Positions 19,414-27,764 of a stretch of 64,000 bases of DNA are shown in pieces (within the stretch, counting starts at the first letter, position 1; every line of letters starts with the position of its first letter). The notes beneath the pieces are model-generated. The model did not search any database. It saw only the letters and a program-made list of their open reading frames with translations, and was not told where the DNA came from. Origin of the DNA: Pseudomonas sp. H9 (lineage in GTDB: Bacteria > Pseudomonadota > Gammaproteobacteria > Pseudomonadales > Pseudomonadaceae); the NCBI RefSeq assembly GCF_004353925.1, contig NZ_SMOK01000019.1, positions 59,471-123,470 on the forward strand, read 5' to 3'. The translations under genes were made by a program, and so were the position numbers.

Positions 19414-21267
19414 TTAGTAGTAGTACCACTTTAATTCCAGCATCACTTCGTTCTGTGCCGCTGCCAGCTGGCTGAACTCGCGTTTGGCGCTCAGTCGCAG
19501 GCCTAGATCGCGAGACAGCTCCCACTGCTGATTCAGGCTCAGGCTACGGCGCACTTCGCCATTGGTGAAGTAATCACCCTTGGCCTCCACGCTCAGCGTG
19601 CCCAGTGGATTTCGCCACAGCAGCCCGGTGTTGAACCCTGCAGCCGGGGCAATGAATTCGGCGAAGTCGTTGTTGTGTTCGACCCGTACCGTACCCAACG
19701 CAAACCCCAGCATGTCGTCAGCCAATTGCCAGGTGCCACCTGCACCGCCGTTGACGTGGCTGACCAGCACATCGTCCTCATGTTTGCCCAGCACCCGCTC
19801 AAGACCACCGGTGACTTGCCATGACCAGGGTTGCAGCAGGGCGTTGCGTGGCGTCAGCGAGCGTATGGTCGCCAGGTCAAAGCGCTGTACCTGCCAGTCG
19901 TTGTTCTCGTACTGCCGCAGTTTGAGCTGAAGGATCTCGATCTGTGCGCCTAGCGGAAAGCCATAGGCGTTGTCGTTAAGGTCGTGGTAGGCCATGCGCA
20001 GGCCGTATTCGGCAAAAGCACGGTCTTCGCGAGTTCCCACACCAAGTTGCCAGGTGCGCGACTGATGGCCTTCTTCGGGCAAGCCTGGGCGTTCGATATC
20101 CAGCGCAGGTGCCGGGTTGCGGTTGATCGCCCGCAACAGCTCAAAGCTACGTTGAGTGCGTGCCGGGTCACGCTCCTGGCCGTTGGCCCGGTAGCGCTCC
20201 AGACGGTACGCCGCATCTTGAACCAGCGCCTGGCGGTCGCGGGGCAGGGCGTTAAATTCCGGGCCTTGCAGCAGCGCGGTGTCGGCACTGACGGCCAGCA
20301 CCTGCTGTTGCTCTGCGGCATCCAGCGGCTTGGCGCGTTCCAGCAGTTCGCGTTCGCGCGACGGGCGATAGTCGATGCGCTCTACCAAGCCCGACTGCTT
20401 GACGGCCTTCACCGTGTCGGTGGGGATTGCAGTCAGCGGAAACTGCGAGGTCAGGTCCAGGCTCGGACGGGCTACCTGAAGCAATTCAAGCAGGCGGTAC
20501 GAGCAGTTTTCGTCGAAGAAGAAGTAGTCGAACTGAATCTGCTTCAGCTCCCAGATGTGTTCGACCATGCGCCCGGTTTCTTCCGGTGTCAGGTTCAGCC
20601 GGTACTCCCACAGGTCGCGGTTTTCGAGGCTGCGGTATTCGGAGAGCTTTTCCTGGTAAGGCACCAGGGCGAACAGGCCAGGATAGCCCCCCATCAGGCC
20701 TTTCCAGGCGTAGAGGATGCTGTTGTCGTTGCCTTCGATGTAGGCGCCAAAATTGACGGCATAGCTGAGCAGGGCGGTTTCATTGCTTTGCACATCTGCC
20801 TGGTCGATGCGCAGCAAGGTGTGGCCGAACATCGAGGACGGGCTGTTGAGGTACGCCGCCGGGAAGATCATCACCGCGCTGTGCGGCGAGACGTCCTTGA
20901 ACCATTGCGTGTATTCCTTGCAGTCCGGCGCTGGCAGGTCGTCAAGCTGCAACTGCTCGCGTAGCCAGCGGGTGCGCGCTGGGAACACGCACTGCGCATG
21001 CTGGTCGCCGAGGTTGGCTGGTGCATAGAGGGCTTGCAGCGTGGCACGCAGTTCCTGATCGGGATGGTGGGCACCGTCAGGGGCAAGGAAGAAGCGCCGG
21101 TCATCGACGTAACTGCGCCACCCGCCTAGCTTGGCGGTTTCATAATGGCCCAGGGAAATCCAGTAGCGGTCAGCGGCCAGTTGGGCAAGGCGCGCGTCAT
21201 CGAAGGAAGGAGCAGCATGCAACGGGGCGCAGGCACAGAGCGCCAGGTAGGCAAGGCGTTTGAGCAT
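19414..21267 (-). CDS. DUF4105 / Lnb N-terminal periplasmic domain protein
   Basis: 617 residues with a signal peptide (MLKRLAYLALCACAPLHAA). A DUF4105 domain includes SSMFGHTLLRID and FDENCSYRLLELL, whose His and Cys are the probable catalytic pair of a permuted papain-like fold. The C-terminal third is rich in alternating aromatic and polar strands and ends in LKWYYY, as in outer-membrane or surface beta-domains. Families with this domain act on the envelope; the substrate is unknown. It follows the DUF3015 gene on the same strand, separated by 76 bases with a terminator between. A TTG start 9 bases up is possible. Confidence 0.82.
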   Translation of the reverse strand: MLKRLAYLALCACAPLHAAPSFDDARLAQLAADRYWISLGHYETAKLGGWRSYVDDRRFFLAPDGAHHPDQELRATLQALYAPANLGDQHAQCVFPARTRWLREQLQLDDLPAPDCKEYTQWFKDVSPHSAVMIFPAAYLNSPSSMFGHTLLRIDQADVQSNETALLSYAVNFGAYIEGNDNSILYAWKGLMGGYPGLFALVPYQEKLSEYRSLENRDLWEYRLNLTPEETGRMVEHIWELKQIQFDYFFFDENCSYRLLELLQVARPSLDLTSQFPLTAIPTDTVKAVKQSGLVERIDYRPSRERELLERAKPLDAAEQQQVLAVSADTALLQGPEFNALPRDRQALVQDAAYRLERYRANGQERDPARTQRSFELLRAINRNPAPALDIERPGLPEEGHQSRTWQLGVGTREDRAFAEYGLRMAYHDLNDNAYGFPLGAQIEILQLKLRQYENNDWQVQRFDLATIRSLTPRNALLQPWSWQVTGGLERVLGKHEDDVLVSHVNGGAGGTWQLADDMLGFALGTVRVEHNNDFAEFIAPAAGFNTGLLWRNPLGTLSVEAKGDYFTNGEVRRSLSLNQQWELSRDLGLRLSAKREFSQLAAAQNEVMLELKWYYY

Positions 21268-21312
21268 GTCGGGCAACTACGTCTGAATGATGCCGATAGA
21301 GGCAAGAAACAA

Positions 21313-21333
21313 CCCGCCCCGAGCCGGGGCGGG
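21313..21333 (-). terminator. hairpin between DUF3015 and DUF4105 genes
   Basis: CCCGCCCC / GGGGCGGG stem with a 5-base loop. On the minus strand it is followed by TTGTTTCTTG, so it can partly stop the DUF3015 transcript before the DUF4105 gene. Confidence 0.7.
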
Positions 21334-21343
21334 TGGGCCGAGC

Positions 21344-21832
21344 TTAAGCCTGGGTTGCGTATTTGGCCAGGCGAGGATCGCTCTTGAGCACCGCCAGGGT
21401 GTTGGTGTGGACATCTTCGGCGGTGACATCCGCGGTTTTGAAGATTTCCTGGAAGTGCTGGTGGGTGACAGCTGCAAAGTGTGCGCGGTCTTCTGGTGCT
21501 ACCCCAAGCACCACGGCGTAAGTGGTCAGTGCTTCGCCCTGGCCCTTTGCCATGTCTTCGGACAGTTCGTTCATCATGCCGTTCATGGCAAACCAGGATT
21601 TACCGCCATAGGTCAGTGCCGCATTGGTCGAGCAGCCGTTGGTGCCCGAAGTCATGCCGAAAGTGGCGTTGCCGGACGTGCCGTTGGTGGTGGAAGCGAG
21701 GAAGTGGGCCGGAGTACCGCGCTGGCCCTCGAACAGCATGTTGCCCCAACCGCAGTCTGGCCCGCCCGGCGCTTGGGCCATGGCATTGAGGGAGACCGCG
21801 GTGAACAGAGTACCCAGAAGAATCCGTTTCAT
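21344..21832 (-). CDS. DUF3015 periplasmic protein
   Basis: 162 residues with a clear signal peptide cleaved after AMA (about residue 19). The mature part begins APGGPDCGWGNMLFEGQ and carries the Thr/Asn/Ser-rich segment STTNGTSGNATFGMTSGT typical of DUF3015, with two cysteines. Pseudomonads commonly place it directly before a DUF4105 gene, as here, suggesting a shared envelope role. Function unknown. Confidence 0.85.
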   Translation of the reverse strand: MKRILLGTLFTAVSLNAMAQAPGGPDCGWGNMLFEGQRGTPAHFLASTTNGTSGNATFGMTSGTNGCSTNAALTYGGKSWFAMNGMMNELSEDMAKGQGEALTTYAVVLGVAPEDRAHFAAVTHQHFQEIFKTADVTAEDVHTNTLAVLKSDPRLAKYATQA

Positions 21833-22111
21833 AGCTTTGTTCTCTTTCTAGTCGTAGATACCAAAGGTCAGGGTTGTCTGGCATATCTATCTGCAGAGTT
21901 GCCAGGGGCGGGTCGGTTGTTTACCCAGCCGCGCAGTAATGGAGTTTAGGCACGATCTAAGGGTTCCGTGATTTATTGCGAAAAATTGCTGGGGAATGTT
22001 GACGTAGTGCAGGTTTTCGACCCTGCGACATATTGTGCCAATGAGCCTTGCAAGGCGCGGGCAGGCAGCGCCAGAATGCCTTTATCTGCCCCGCCGAAGT
22101 AAGGAAGCCCG

Positions 22112-24565
22112 ATGCCCGATCCTGTCGCTGCGAGCCTGCGTCTTGCGCCAGAAGCCTTGACCCGGCCTTTTTCCGCCGAACAGTTCGACTTTTCCACCAC
22201 CAATGATCTGGAGCCTTTTCGCGGTGTGCTTGGCCAGGAACGTGCTGTCGAAGCCTTGCAATTCGGCGTCGCCATGCCCCGCCCTGGGTACAACGTGTTT
22301 GTCATGGGTGAGCCCGGCACCGGGCGTTTTTCGTTTGTAAAACGTTACCTCAAGGCTGAAGGCAAGCGCCTGCAGACGCCATCGGACTGGGTATACGTCA
22401 ATAATTTCGACGAGCCTCGCGAGCCGCGTGCGCTGGAGCTGCCGCCCGGTAGCGCAGGGGCATTCATCAGCGATATCAGCGGCTTGATCGACAACCTGCT
22501 GGCAACCTTCCCGGCGGTGTTCGAGCACCCGTCCTATCAGCAGAAGAAGAGCGCCATCGACCGCGCCTTCAACCAGCGTTACGACCGTGCACTGGATGTG
22601 ATCGAGCGCGCCTCACTGGAAAAAGACGTGGCCCTGTACCGCGACAGCAGCAACGTCGCCTTTACCCCGATGGCCGACGGCAAAGCGCTGGACGAAGCGG
22701 AGTTCGCCCAGTTGCCTGAGGCCGAGCGTGAGCGCTTCCATGACGACATCGCGGAGCTGGAGGAACGCCTCAATGAGGAATTGGCCAGCCTGCCGCAATG
22801 GAAGCGTGAGTCGAACAATCAGCTACGTCAGCTGAACGAAGAAACCATCACCCTGGCGCTCCAGCCTTTGCTGTCGCCGCTGTCTGAAAAATACGCAGAG
22901 AATGCGGCTGTATGCGCGTACTTGCAGGGTATGCAGGTCAATCTGCTGCGTACAGTGGTTGAACAACTGGTCGATGACAGCAAGACCGATGCCCAGGCCC
23001 GCAAGCTGCTGGAAGAGCAATACGCGCCGAGCCTGGTGGTTGGCCATCATGCCAGCGGCGGTGCGCCGGTGGTGTTCGAGCCGCACCCGACCTACGACAA
23101 CTTGTTTGGCCGCATCGAATACAGCACTGACCAGGGGGCGTTGTACACCACCTACCGCCAGTTGCGTCCCGGCGCTTTGCACCGCGCCAATGGAGGCTTC
23201 CTGATCCTGGAAGCGGAGAAAATGCTGGGTGAGCCGTTTGTCTGGGATGCGCTCAAGCGTGCCCTGCAGTCGCGCAAGCTGAAAATGGAGTCGCCGCTGG
23301 GCGAGTATGGCCGCCTGGCCACCGTCACGCTCAATCCGCAAATGATCCCGCTGAATATCAAGGTGGTGATCATCGGTTCCCGTCAGCTGTATTACGCCCT
23401 GCAAGACCACGATCCGGACTTCCAGGAGATGTTCCGGGTACTGGTGGATTTCGATGAAGACATCCCCATGGTCGACGAGAGCCTGGAGCAGTTCGCCCAG
23501 TTGCTTAAAACGCGCACCAGCGAAGAGGGCATGGCGCCCTTGAGTGCGGATGCCGTGGCGCGTCTGGCCACGTACAGCGCGCGGCTGGCCGAACACCAGG
23601 GGCGCTTGTCGGCACGCATTGGCGACCTGTTCCAATTGGTGAGCGAGGCGGACTTCATCCGTCACCTGGCCAACGACGAGATGACCGATGCCGGTCATAT
23701 CGAGCGGGCACTCAAGGCCAAGGCGACCCGGACCGGTCGCGTGTCGGCACGGATTCTCGACGACATGCTGGCTGGCATCATCCTCATCGACACCCAAGGC
23801 GCAGCCGTCGGCAAATGCAACGGCCTCACCGTGCTGGAAGTCGGGGACTCGGCCTTCGGTGTGCCGGCGCGTATTTCGGCCACGGTGTATCCGGGGGGCA
23901 GCGGCATCGTCGACATCGAGCGGGAGGTCAACCTCGGCCAGCCGATTCACTCCAAGGGTGTGATGATTCTCACCGGTTATCTGGGTAGTCGTTATGCCCA
24001 GGAATTCCCTCTGGCCATTTCCGCGAGCATTGCCCTGGAGCAGTCCTACGGTTATGTGGACGGCGACAGTGCATCGCTGGGTGAGGCTTGTACGTTGATT
24101 TCGGCGCTGTCGAAGACCCCGCTCAAGCAGTGTTTCGCCATCACCGGCTCGATCAACCAGTTCGGTGAAGTACAGGCTGTGGGCGGGGTCAACGAGAAAA
24201 TCGAAGGTTTCTTCCGCTTGTGTGAAGCGCGCGGATTGACCGGCGAGCAGGGTGCAATTATCCCGCGTGCCAACGTCGCTACCCTGATGCTCGATGAGCG
24301 TGTGTTGCAGGCGGTGCGTCAGGGCATGTTCCATGTCTACGCCGTTAGCCAGGCAGACGAAGCACTGAGCCTGCTGGTTGGCGAACCGGCCGGTGAACCC
24401 AATGCCGAGGGTGAATTCCCCGAAGGTAGCGTCAACGCTCGTGTAGTGGAGCGTTTGCGGGTGATCGCCGAAATGATCAGCGAAGAAGATCTGAAAGAGG
24501 CCGAGAAGGAGCAGGCTGAGCAAGTCCTGGCGCAACAGGCTGCAGCGCAGATCAAAACGTCCTGA
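22112..24565 (+). CDS. Lon-like ATP-dependent protease (AAA_32 / LonB-type family)
   Basis: 817 residues. The C-terminal Lon protease domain has the Ser-Lys dyad: Ser653 in DGDSASLGEA and Lys696 in VNEKIEGFF, the same 43-residue spacing as E. coli Lon. The N-terminal AAA-like region begins at FRGVLGQERAVEALQFG. Its nucleotide loop reads GEPGTGRF, with Arg in place of the Walker lysine and no Ser/Thr. A long helical insert (about 170-290) separates the ATPase parts. It should be a cytoplasmic protease of the YcbZ type. The start has AAGGAAG upstream, and the gene has its own terminator. Confidence 0.9.
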   Translation: MPDPVAASLRLAPEALTRPFSAEQFDFSTTNDLEPFRGVLGQERAVEALQFGVAMPRPGYNVFVMGEPGTGRFSFVKRYLKAEGKRLQTPSDWVYVNNFDEPREPRALELPPGSAGAFISDISGLIDNLLATFPAVFEHPSYQQKKSAIDRAFNQRYDRALDVIERASLEKDVALYRDSSNVAFTPMADGKALDEAEFAQLPEAERERFHDDIAELEERLNEELASLPQWKRESNNQLRQLNEETITLALQPLLSPLSEKYAENAAVCAYLQGMQVNLLRTVVEQLVDDSKTDAQARKLLEEQYAPSLVVGHHASGGAPVVFEPHPTYDNLFGRIEYSTDQGALYTTYRQLRPGALHRANGGFLILEAEKMLGEPFVWDALKRALQSRKLKMESPLGEYGRLATVTLNPQMIPLNIKVVIIGSRQLYYALQDHDPDFQEMFRVLVDFDEDIPMVDESLEQFAQLLKTRTSEEGMAPLSADAVARLATYSARLAEHQGRLSARIGDLFQLVSEADFIRHLANDEMTDAGHIERALKAKATRTGRVSARILDDMLAGIILIDTQGAAVGKCNGLTVLEVGDSAFGVPARISATVYPGGSGIVDIEREVNLGQPIHSKGVMILTGYLGSRYAQEFPLAISASIALEQSYGYVDGDSASLGEACTLISALSKTPLKQCFAITGSINQFGEVQAVGGVNEKIEGFFRLCEARGLTGEQGAIIPRANVATLMLDERVLQAVRQGMFHVYAVSQADEALSLLVGEPAGEPNAEGEFPEGSVNARVVERLRVIAEMISEEDLKEAEKEQAEQVLAQQAAAQIKTS

Positions 24566-24575
24566 GTCAAATAAT

Positions 24576-24614
24576 CGGCGCCGCAGCGGTCAAAACCGCT
24601 GGGCGCCGGTTTTT
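24576..24614 (+). terminator. Lon-like gene terminator
   Basis: 14-base stem with one bulge (CGGCGCC-G-CAGCGGT / ACCGCTG-GGCGCCG), loop CAAA, followed by GTTTTT. Confidence 0.92.
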
Positions 24615-24724
24615 CCACGGTTGGGCAGATTTCTTCTATTCTTCAAGTCAGGGAATGTAGTCATTACAGGATTGAAACAGCCCTGCCCGCAGGGTTGAAC
24701 AAGGGTTTACCGAGGATCGTCGCC

Positions 24725-25066
24725 ATGCCGCGCAGCCTCAGCCTCACCCGCCAATGCCTGGGCCTGGTGACCCGCATTGAATGCAGTATTCGCCCACTGG
24801 CCGGCGACAATGGCATGTGGACCCTGTTATTTGCCGCCGGTATGGCGGGCGAACAACCTTCTGCCATCAAAGCACAAGGACCGTTTCATGGCCCGTTCGT
24901 GGCCGAGTCAGTGCTCGATGCCATCGTCGACAGCCTGACCCTTCACGGTTATCAGGTGGCCGACGACCCGCAGATCTGGAGTGTGCACCTGCAAGCCCAA
25001 CTGCGCCGGGTCAATGGCGAGCGTGTTCATCACGTCGGTGACATCCAGTTCAATCCGGAAACCTGA
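24725..25066 (+). CDS. conserved small protein of unknown function
   Basis: 113 residues from ATG 24725 (GAGG 9 bases upstream). It is basic at the start (MPRSLSLTRQ), with one mildly hydrophobic stretch (GMWTLLFAAGMAG) and the rest soluble. The end reads VHHVGDIQFNPET. No signal peptide, and I do not recognise a domain. It stands alone between two terminators. Good codon use and a ribosome site make it a real gene. Confidence 0.65.
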   Translation: MPRSLSLTRQCLGLVTRIECSIRPLAGDNGMWTLLFAAGMAGEQPSAIKAQGPFHGPFVAESVLDAIVDSLTLHGYQVADDPQIWSVHLQAQLRRVNGERVHHVGDIQFNPET

Positions 25067-25192
25067 CGCCGCCAAGCGTTTTTACTTCTTTCAGCCCTGC
25101 GCTGCCCTTGTGGCAGCGTGACACGGGCTTTTTCTGTCATGGCTGGCTGTTTATACTCGCGCTCGCTATTTTCGCCACCTGACGAGTTTTCA

Positions 25193-25681
25193 ATGGAACG
25201 TATTATCGAAAATGCGATGTATGCCTCGCGCTGGCTGCTCGCCCCGATCTATTTTGGTCTGTCGTTGGGCCTGCTGGCGCTGGCACTGAAGTTCTTCCAG
25301 GAGATCTTCCATGTGCTGCCCAACATCTTCTCGCTGGCCGAGGCTGACCTGATCCTGGTGATCCTTTCGCTGATCGACATGGCCCTGGTCGGTGGTTTGC
25401 TGGTGATGGTGATGATTTCCGGTTACGAGAACTTCGTCTCGCAACTGGACATCGACGAGAGCAAGGAAAAGCTGAACTGGTTGGGCAAGATGGACTCCTC
25501 GTCGCTGAAGATGAAGGTGGCGGCATCCATCGTGGCGATCTCCTCGATCCACCTGCTGCGGGTGTTCATGGATGCGCGCAACATCGAGACCGAATACCTG
25601 ATGTGGTACGTGATCATCCACATGACCTTCGTGGTATCGGCCTTTGCCATGGGTTACCTGGACAAGCTGACCAAGCACTGA
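25193..25681 (+). CDS. UPF0114 (YqhA/TIGR00645) inner-membrane protein
   Basis: 162 residues. The family start MERIIENAMYASRWLLAPIYFGL leads into four predicted membrane helices (about 12-33, 48-75, 108-126, 135-155). The motif SGYENFVSQLDIDESKEKLNWLGKMD is highly conserved in YqhA. Function is not established; an ion-channel or transport role has been proposed for relatives. The upstream frame extension has no similarity. It is monocistronic, with a strong terminator after it. Confidence 0.9.
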   Translation: MERIIENAMYASRWLLAPIYFGLSLGLLALALKFFQEIFHVLPNIFSLAEADLILVILSLIDMALVGGLLVMVMISGYENFVSQLDIDESKEKLNWLGKMDSSSLKMKVAASIVAISSIHLLRVFMDARNIETEYLMWYVIIHMTFVVSAFAMGYLDKLTKH

Positions 25682-25706
25682 TCCACCTGTTTAGCGCATT
25701 TCACAG

Positions 25707-25747
25707 CCGCCCGTCCGTTGTAAAACGGACGGGCGGTTGCGTTTTTA
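25707..25747 (+). terminator. terminator after the UPF0114 gene
   Basis: Perfect 13-base stem CCGCCCGTCCGTT / AACGGACGGGCGG with a GTAA tetraloop, then TTGCGTTTTT. Confidence 0.92.
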
Positions 25748-25829
25748 CCTTGTGCTTTGTCGAATGCTGTACAAAAAATGAACTGTCACCTGAAAAGCCT
25801 GCTCAACGTTCCAGTAGCGAGGTATCGCA

Positions 25830-26135
25830 ATGAACCTTCAACAACTGAACTCAGAGGCCAAGGCCGGTCATGTCGAAGAGCTTAACCTGATAGCCCTGGA
25901 AGGCGGCGACTACATCCTGGAGGCCCGTGTGAAGGGCCATGCTCATCCACTGTCCGATACCCGGGGGCAGCGCCTGAAAGTGCACTCGGTGGTCGATGCG
26001 CAGCGTTTGCTCGACGGTTTGCCTGCCGTACCGCTGCACCTGGTGCACTGGTCGATGGACGACGAAATGGTCGGCGGCAGCAGTACCGGTGACGGCGACT
26101 TGAAAATACCGATGCCACGACGTTCTGCCTGGTAG
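25830..26135 (+). CDS. DUF6482-like small cytoplasmic protein
   Basis: 101 residues. The pattern MNLQQLNSEAKAGHVEELNLIALEGGDYILEA and the mid segment LVHWSMDDEMVG are familiar from a pseudomonad-wide family I recall as DUF6482. No signal or membrane helix. GCGAGG lies about 9 bases before the ATG. Function unknown. Confidence 0.72.
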   Translation: MNLQQLNSEAKAGHVEELNLIALEGGDYILEARVKGHAHPLSDTRGQRLKVHSVVDAQRLLDGLPAVPLHLVHWSMDDEMVGGSSTGDGDLKIPMPRRSAW

Positions 26136-26221
26136 CTGATCTGCTTTGCCGCAGTGTGCTAGGCTGCTCGCCCTTTTCATATAGGGCGTAGTTGTCGTGC
26201 GCCCTGCTGCGGAGCAAGCAA

Positions 26222-26839
26222 ATGTCCGAAATCAATCTGTCTACCGACGAAACTCGCGTCAGCTACGGCATTGGCCGTCAGCTGGGTGGTCAACTGCGTG
26301 ACAACCCGCCACCGGGCGTGAGCCTGGAAGCCATCCTGGCTGGTCTGACCGACGCCTTCAATGGCCAGGCCAGCCGCGTCAGCGAAGAAGACCTGTCGGC
26401 CAGCTTCAAAGTCATCCGTGACATCATGCAGGCTGAAGCTGCAGCCAAGGCTGAAGCAGCCGCTGGCGAAGGCAAGGCTTTCCTGGCTGAAAACGCCAAG
26501 CGTGACGGCATCACCACCCTGGCGTCGGGCCTGCAGTTCGAAGTGCTGACCGCCGGTGAAGGCGCCAAGCCAACCCGCGAAGACAGCGTGCGCACCCACT
26601 ACCACGGCACCCTGATCGACGGCACTGTGTTCGACAGCTCCTACGAGCGCGGCCAGCCAGCAGAATTCCCGGTCGGCGGCGTGATCGCTGGCTGGACCGA
26701 AGCTCTGCAACTGATGAACGCCGGTAGCAAATGGCGCCTGTACGTTCCGAGCGAGCTGGCATACGGCGCTCAGGGCGTAGGCAGCATCCCGCCGCACAGC
26801 GTTCTGGTATTCGACGTCGAACTGCTCGACGTTCTGTAA
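26222..26839 (+). CDS. fklB: FKBP-type peptidyl-prolyl isomerase FklB
   Basis: 205 residues. The N-terminal helical dimerisation domain (to about 100, with an AEAAAKAEAAAGEGKAFL stretch) is followed by a full FKBP domain: TVFDSSYERGQPAEFPVGGVI, GWTEALQLM, and AYGAQGVGSIPPHSVLVFDVELLDV. It catalyses prolyl cis-trans isomerisation. No signal peptide, so cytoplasmic. The start with CGGAGC upstream fits the family N-terminus MSEINL. It converges on the Fur-regulated gene across a REP pair. Confidence 0.95.
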   Translation: MSEINLSTDETRVSYGIGRQLGGQLRDNPPPGVSLEAILAGLTDAFNGQASRVSEEDLSASFKVIRDIMQAEAAAKAEAAAGEGKAFLAENAKRDGITTLASGLQFEVLTAGEGAKPTREDSVRTHYHGTLIDGTVFDSSYERGQPAEFPVGGVIAGWTEALQLMNAGSKWRLYVPSELAYGAQGVGSIPPHSVLVFDVELLDVL

Positions 26840-26843
26840 TACC

Positions 26844-26899
26844 TATCGCGGGGCAAGCCCGCTCCCACCAGGTCGGTAGGAGCGGGCTTGCCCCGCGAT
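26844..26899. repeat. REP inverted pair, head-to-head short-spacer type
   Basis: CGCGGGGCAAGCCCGCTCC first, then GGAGCGGGCTTGCCCCGCG after a spacer of about 12 bases: the opposite arrangement to the pair at 16222. It lies between convergent genes. Confidence 0.9.
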
Positions 26900-26903
26900 G
26901 CTT

Positions 26904-27146
26904 TCAATACAGTTCAGCATTCGGGCGCAACGCCCGCGCATAACAGAACAGGAACAGGTTCCTCACCAGTTCCTTGAGCACAATCGGCTCGCTTGAATTC
27001 AAACCGTGAAGGTCCAGATCGCCCTGGTCGCGCAGTTCGTCCAGTGCTTCTTGTTCGATGACGGCGCATACCTCACCGGTTTCTCGATGCAAAATGCGCA
27101 GATAGGGATGGGGGCGGTCAAGCCAGGCGTCTATCAGATAAGTCAT
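26904..27146 (-). CDS. iron-regulated small protein (PA4570-like)
   Basis: 80 residues from ATG 27146, with a very strong AGGAGA site. MTYLIDAWLDRPHPYLRILHRETGEVCAVIEQEALDELRDQGDLDLHGL is acidic and soluble. Its place between fklB and ispB matches P. aeruginosa PA4570. A Fur box 27-45 bases upstream overlaps a promoter of the form TTGCTA-16-TATTCT, so iron should repress it. Function unknown; a role in low-iron adaptation is inferred only from the operator. Confidence 0.8.
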   Translation of the reverse strand: MTYLIDAWLDRPHPYLRILHRETGEVCAVIEQEALDELRDQGDLDLHGLNSSEPIVLKELVRNLFLFCYARALRPNAELY

Positions 27147-27172
27147 GGCTATTCTCCTTGGAAGCGTCCAAT

Positions 27173-27191
27173 GAGAATAATTCTTATTATC
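27173..27191 (-). promoter_or_regulatory. Fur box and promoter of the PA4570-like gene
   Basis: On the minus strand the 19-mer GATAATAAGAATTATTCTC matches the Fur consensus GATAATGATAATCATTATC at most positions and is nearly palindromic. It covers the spacer and the TATTCT -10 of the predicted promoter. Confidence 0.8.
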
Positions 27192-27279
27192 AAAATAGCA
27201 AGAGACTATTGGTAAAAATTTACCCAATGGTACGGCGAATGGCTTCGAGGCTGGAAACCAGCCCCAATGCCATAGGGCT

Positions 27280-27621
27280 TCAGACCTTGCGGACGAATTC
27301 CGATTTCAGCTTCATCGGGCCGATGCCGTCGATTTTGCAGTCGATGTCGTGGTCGCCATCGCACAGGCGGATGTTCTTGACCTTGGTGCCGACTTTAACC
27401 ACCAGCGAGGTACCTTTGACTTTAAGGTCCTTGATTACGGTGATGGTGTCGCCGTCCTGCAGGACGTTGCCCACCGAGTCCTTCTTGACCGCCTCATCGC
27501 TCGCTGCCTCGGCTTCACCGGTGGCCGACCACTCATGTGCGCACTCAGGGCAGATCAGCTGAACGCCGTCTTCGTAGGTGTATTCGGAGTTGCATTTAGG
27601 GCAGGGTGGCAAAGTGCTCAC
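27280..27621 (-). CDS. yjdM: YjdM/PhnA family zinc-ribbon protein
   Basis: 113 residues. The N-terminal zinc ribbon has CPKCNSEY and CPECAHEW (two CxxC pairs). Then comes the PhnA SH3-like domain (GDTITVIKDLKVKGTSLVVKVGTKVKNIRL) and the end HDIDCKIDGIGPMKLKSEFVRK. Formerly named for alkylphosphonate use, the family has no proven catalytic role. GTG start with AGAGGA upstream; the further open frame up to 27720 runs through a REP element and is not coding. Confidence 0.9.
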   Translation of the reverse strand: MSTLPPCPKCNSEYTYEDGVQLICPECAHEWSATGEAEAASDEAVKKDSVGNVLQDGDTITVIKDLKVKGTSLVVKVGTKVKNIRLCDGDHDIDCKIDGIGPMKLKSEFVRKV

Positions 27622-27692
27622 TAGGGTTCCTCTAAGGCGTACAGATACAAGGCCTACATTGTATAGGGTTTTGTCTTTCAGAGGGTGAATGC

Positions 27693-27750
27693 AATCGCGG
27701 GGCAAGCCCGCTCCCACCAAACACTGTGGGAGCGGGCTTGCCCCGCGATA
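27693..27750. repeat. REP inverted pair, short-spacer type
   Basis: CGCGGGGCAAGCCCGCTCC and GGAGCGGGCTTGCCCCGCG facing each other across about 14 bases, in the gap after ispB and upstream of yjdM. Confidence 0.9.
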
Positions 27751-27764
27751 AATGCGCTGATGAA

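Noticed and set aside
27622..27720. N-terminal extension of YjdM
   Set aside because: The extra codons are REP sequence (MVGAGLPRDC is a translated REP arm seen in other frames too).
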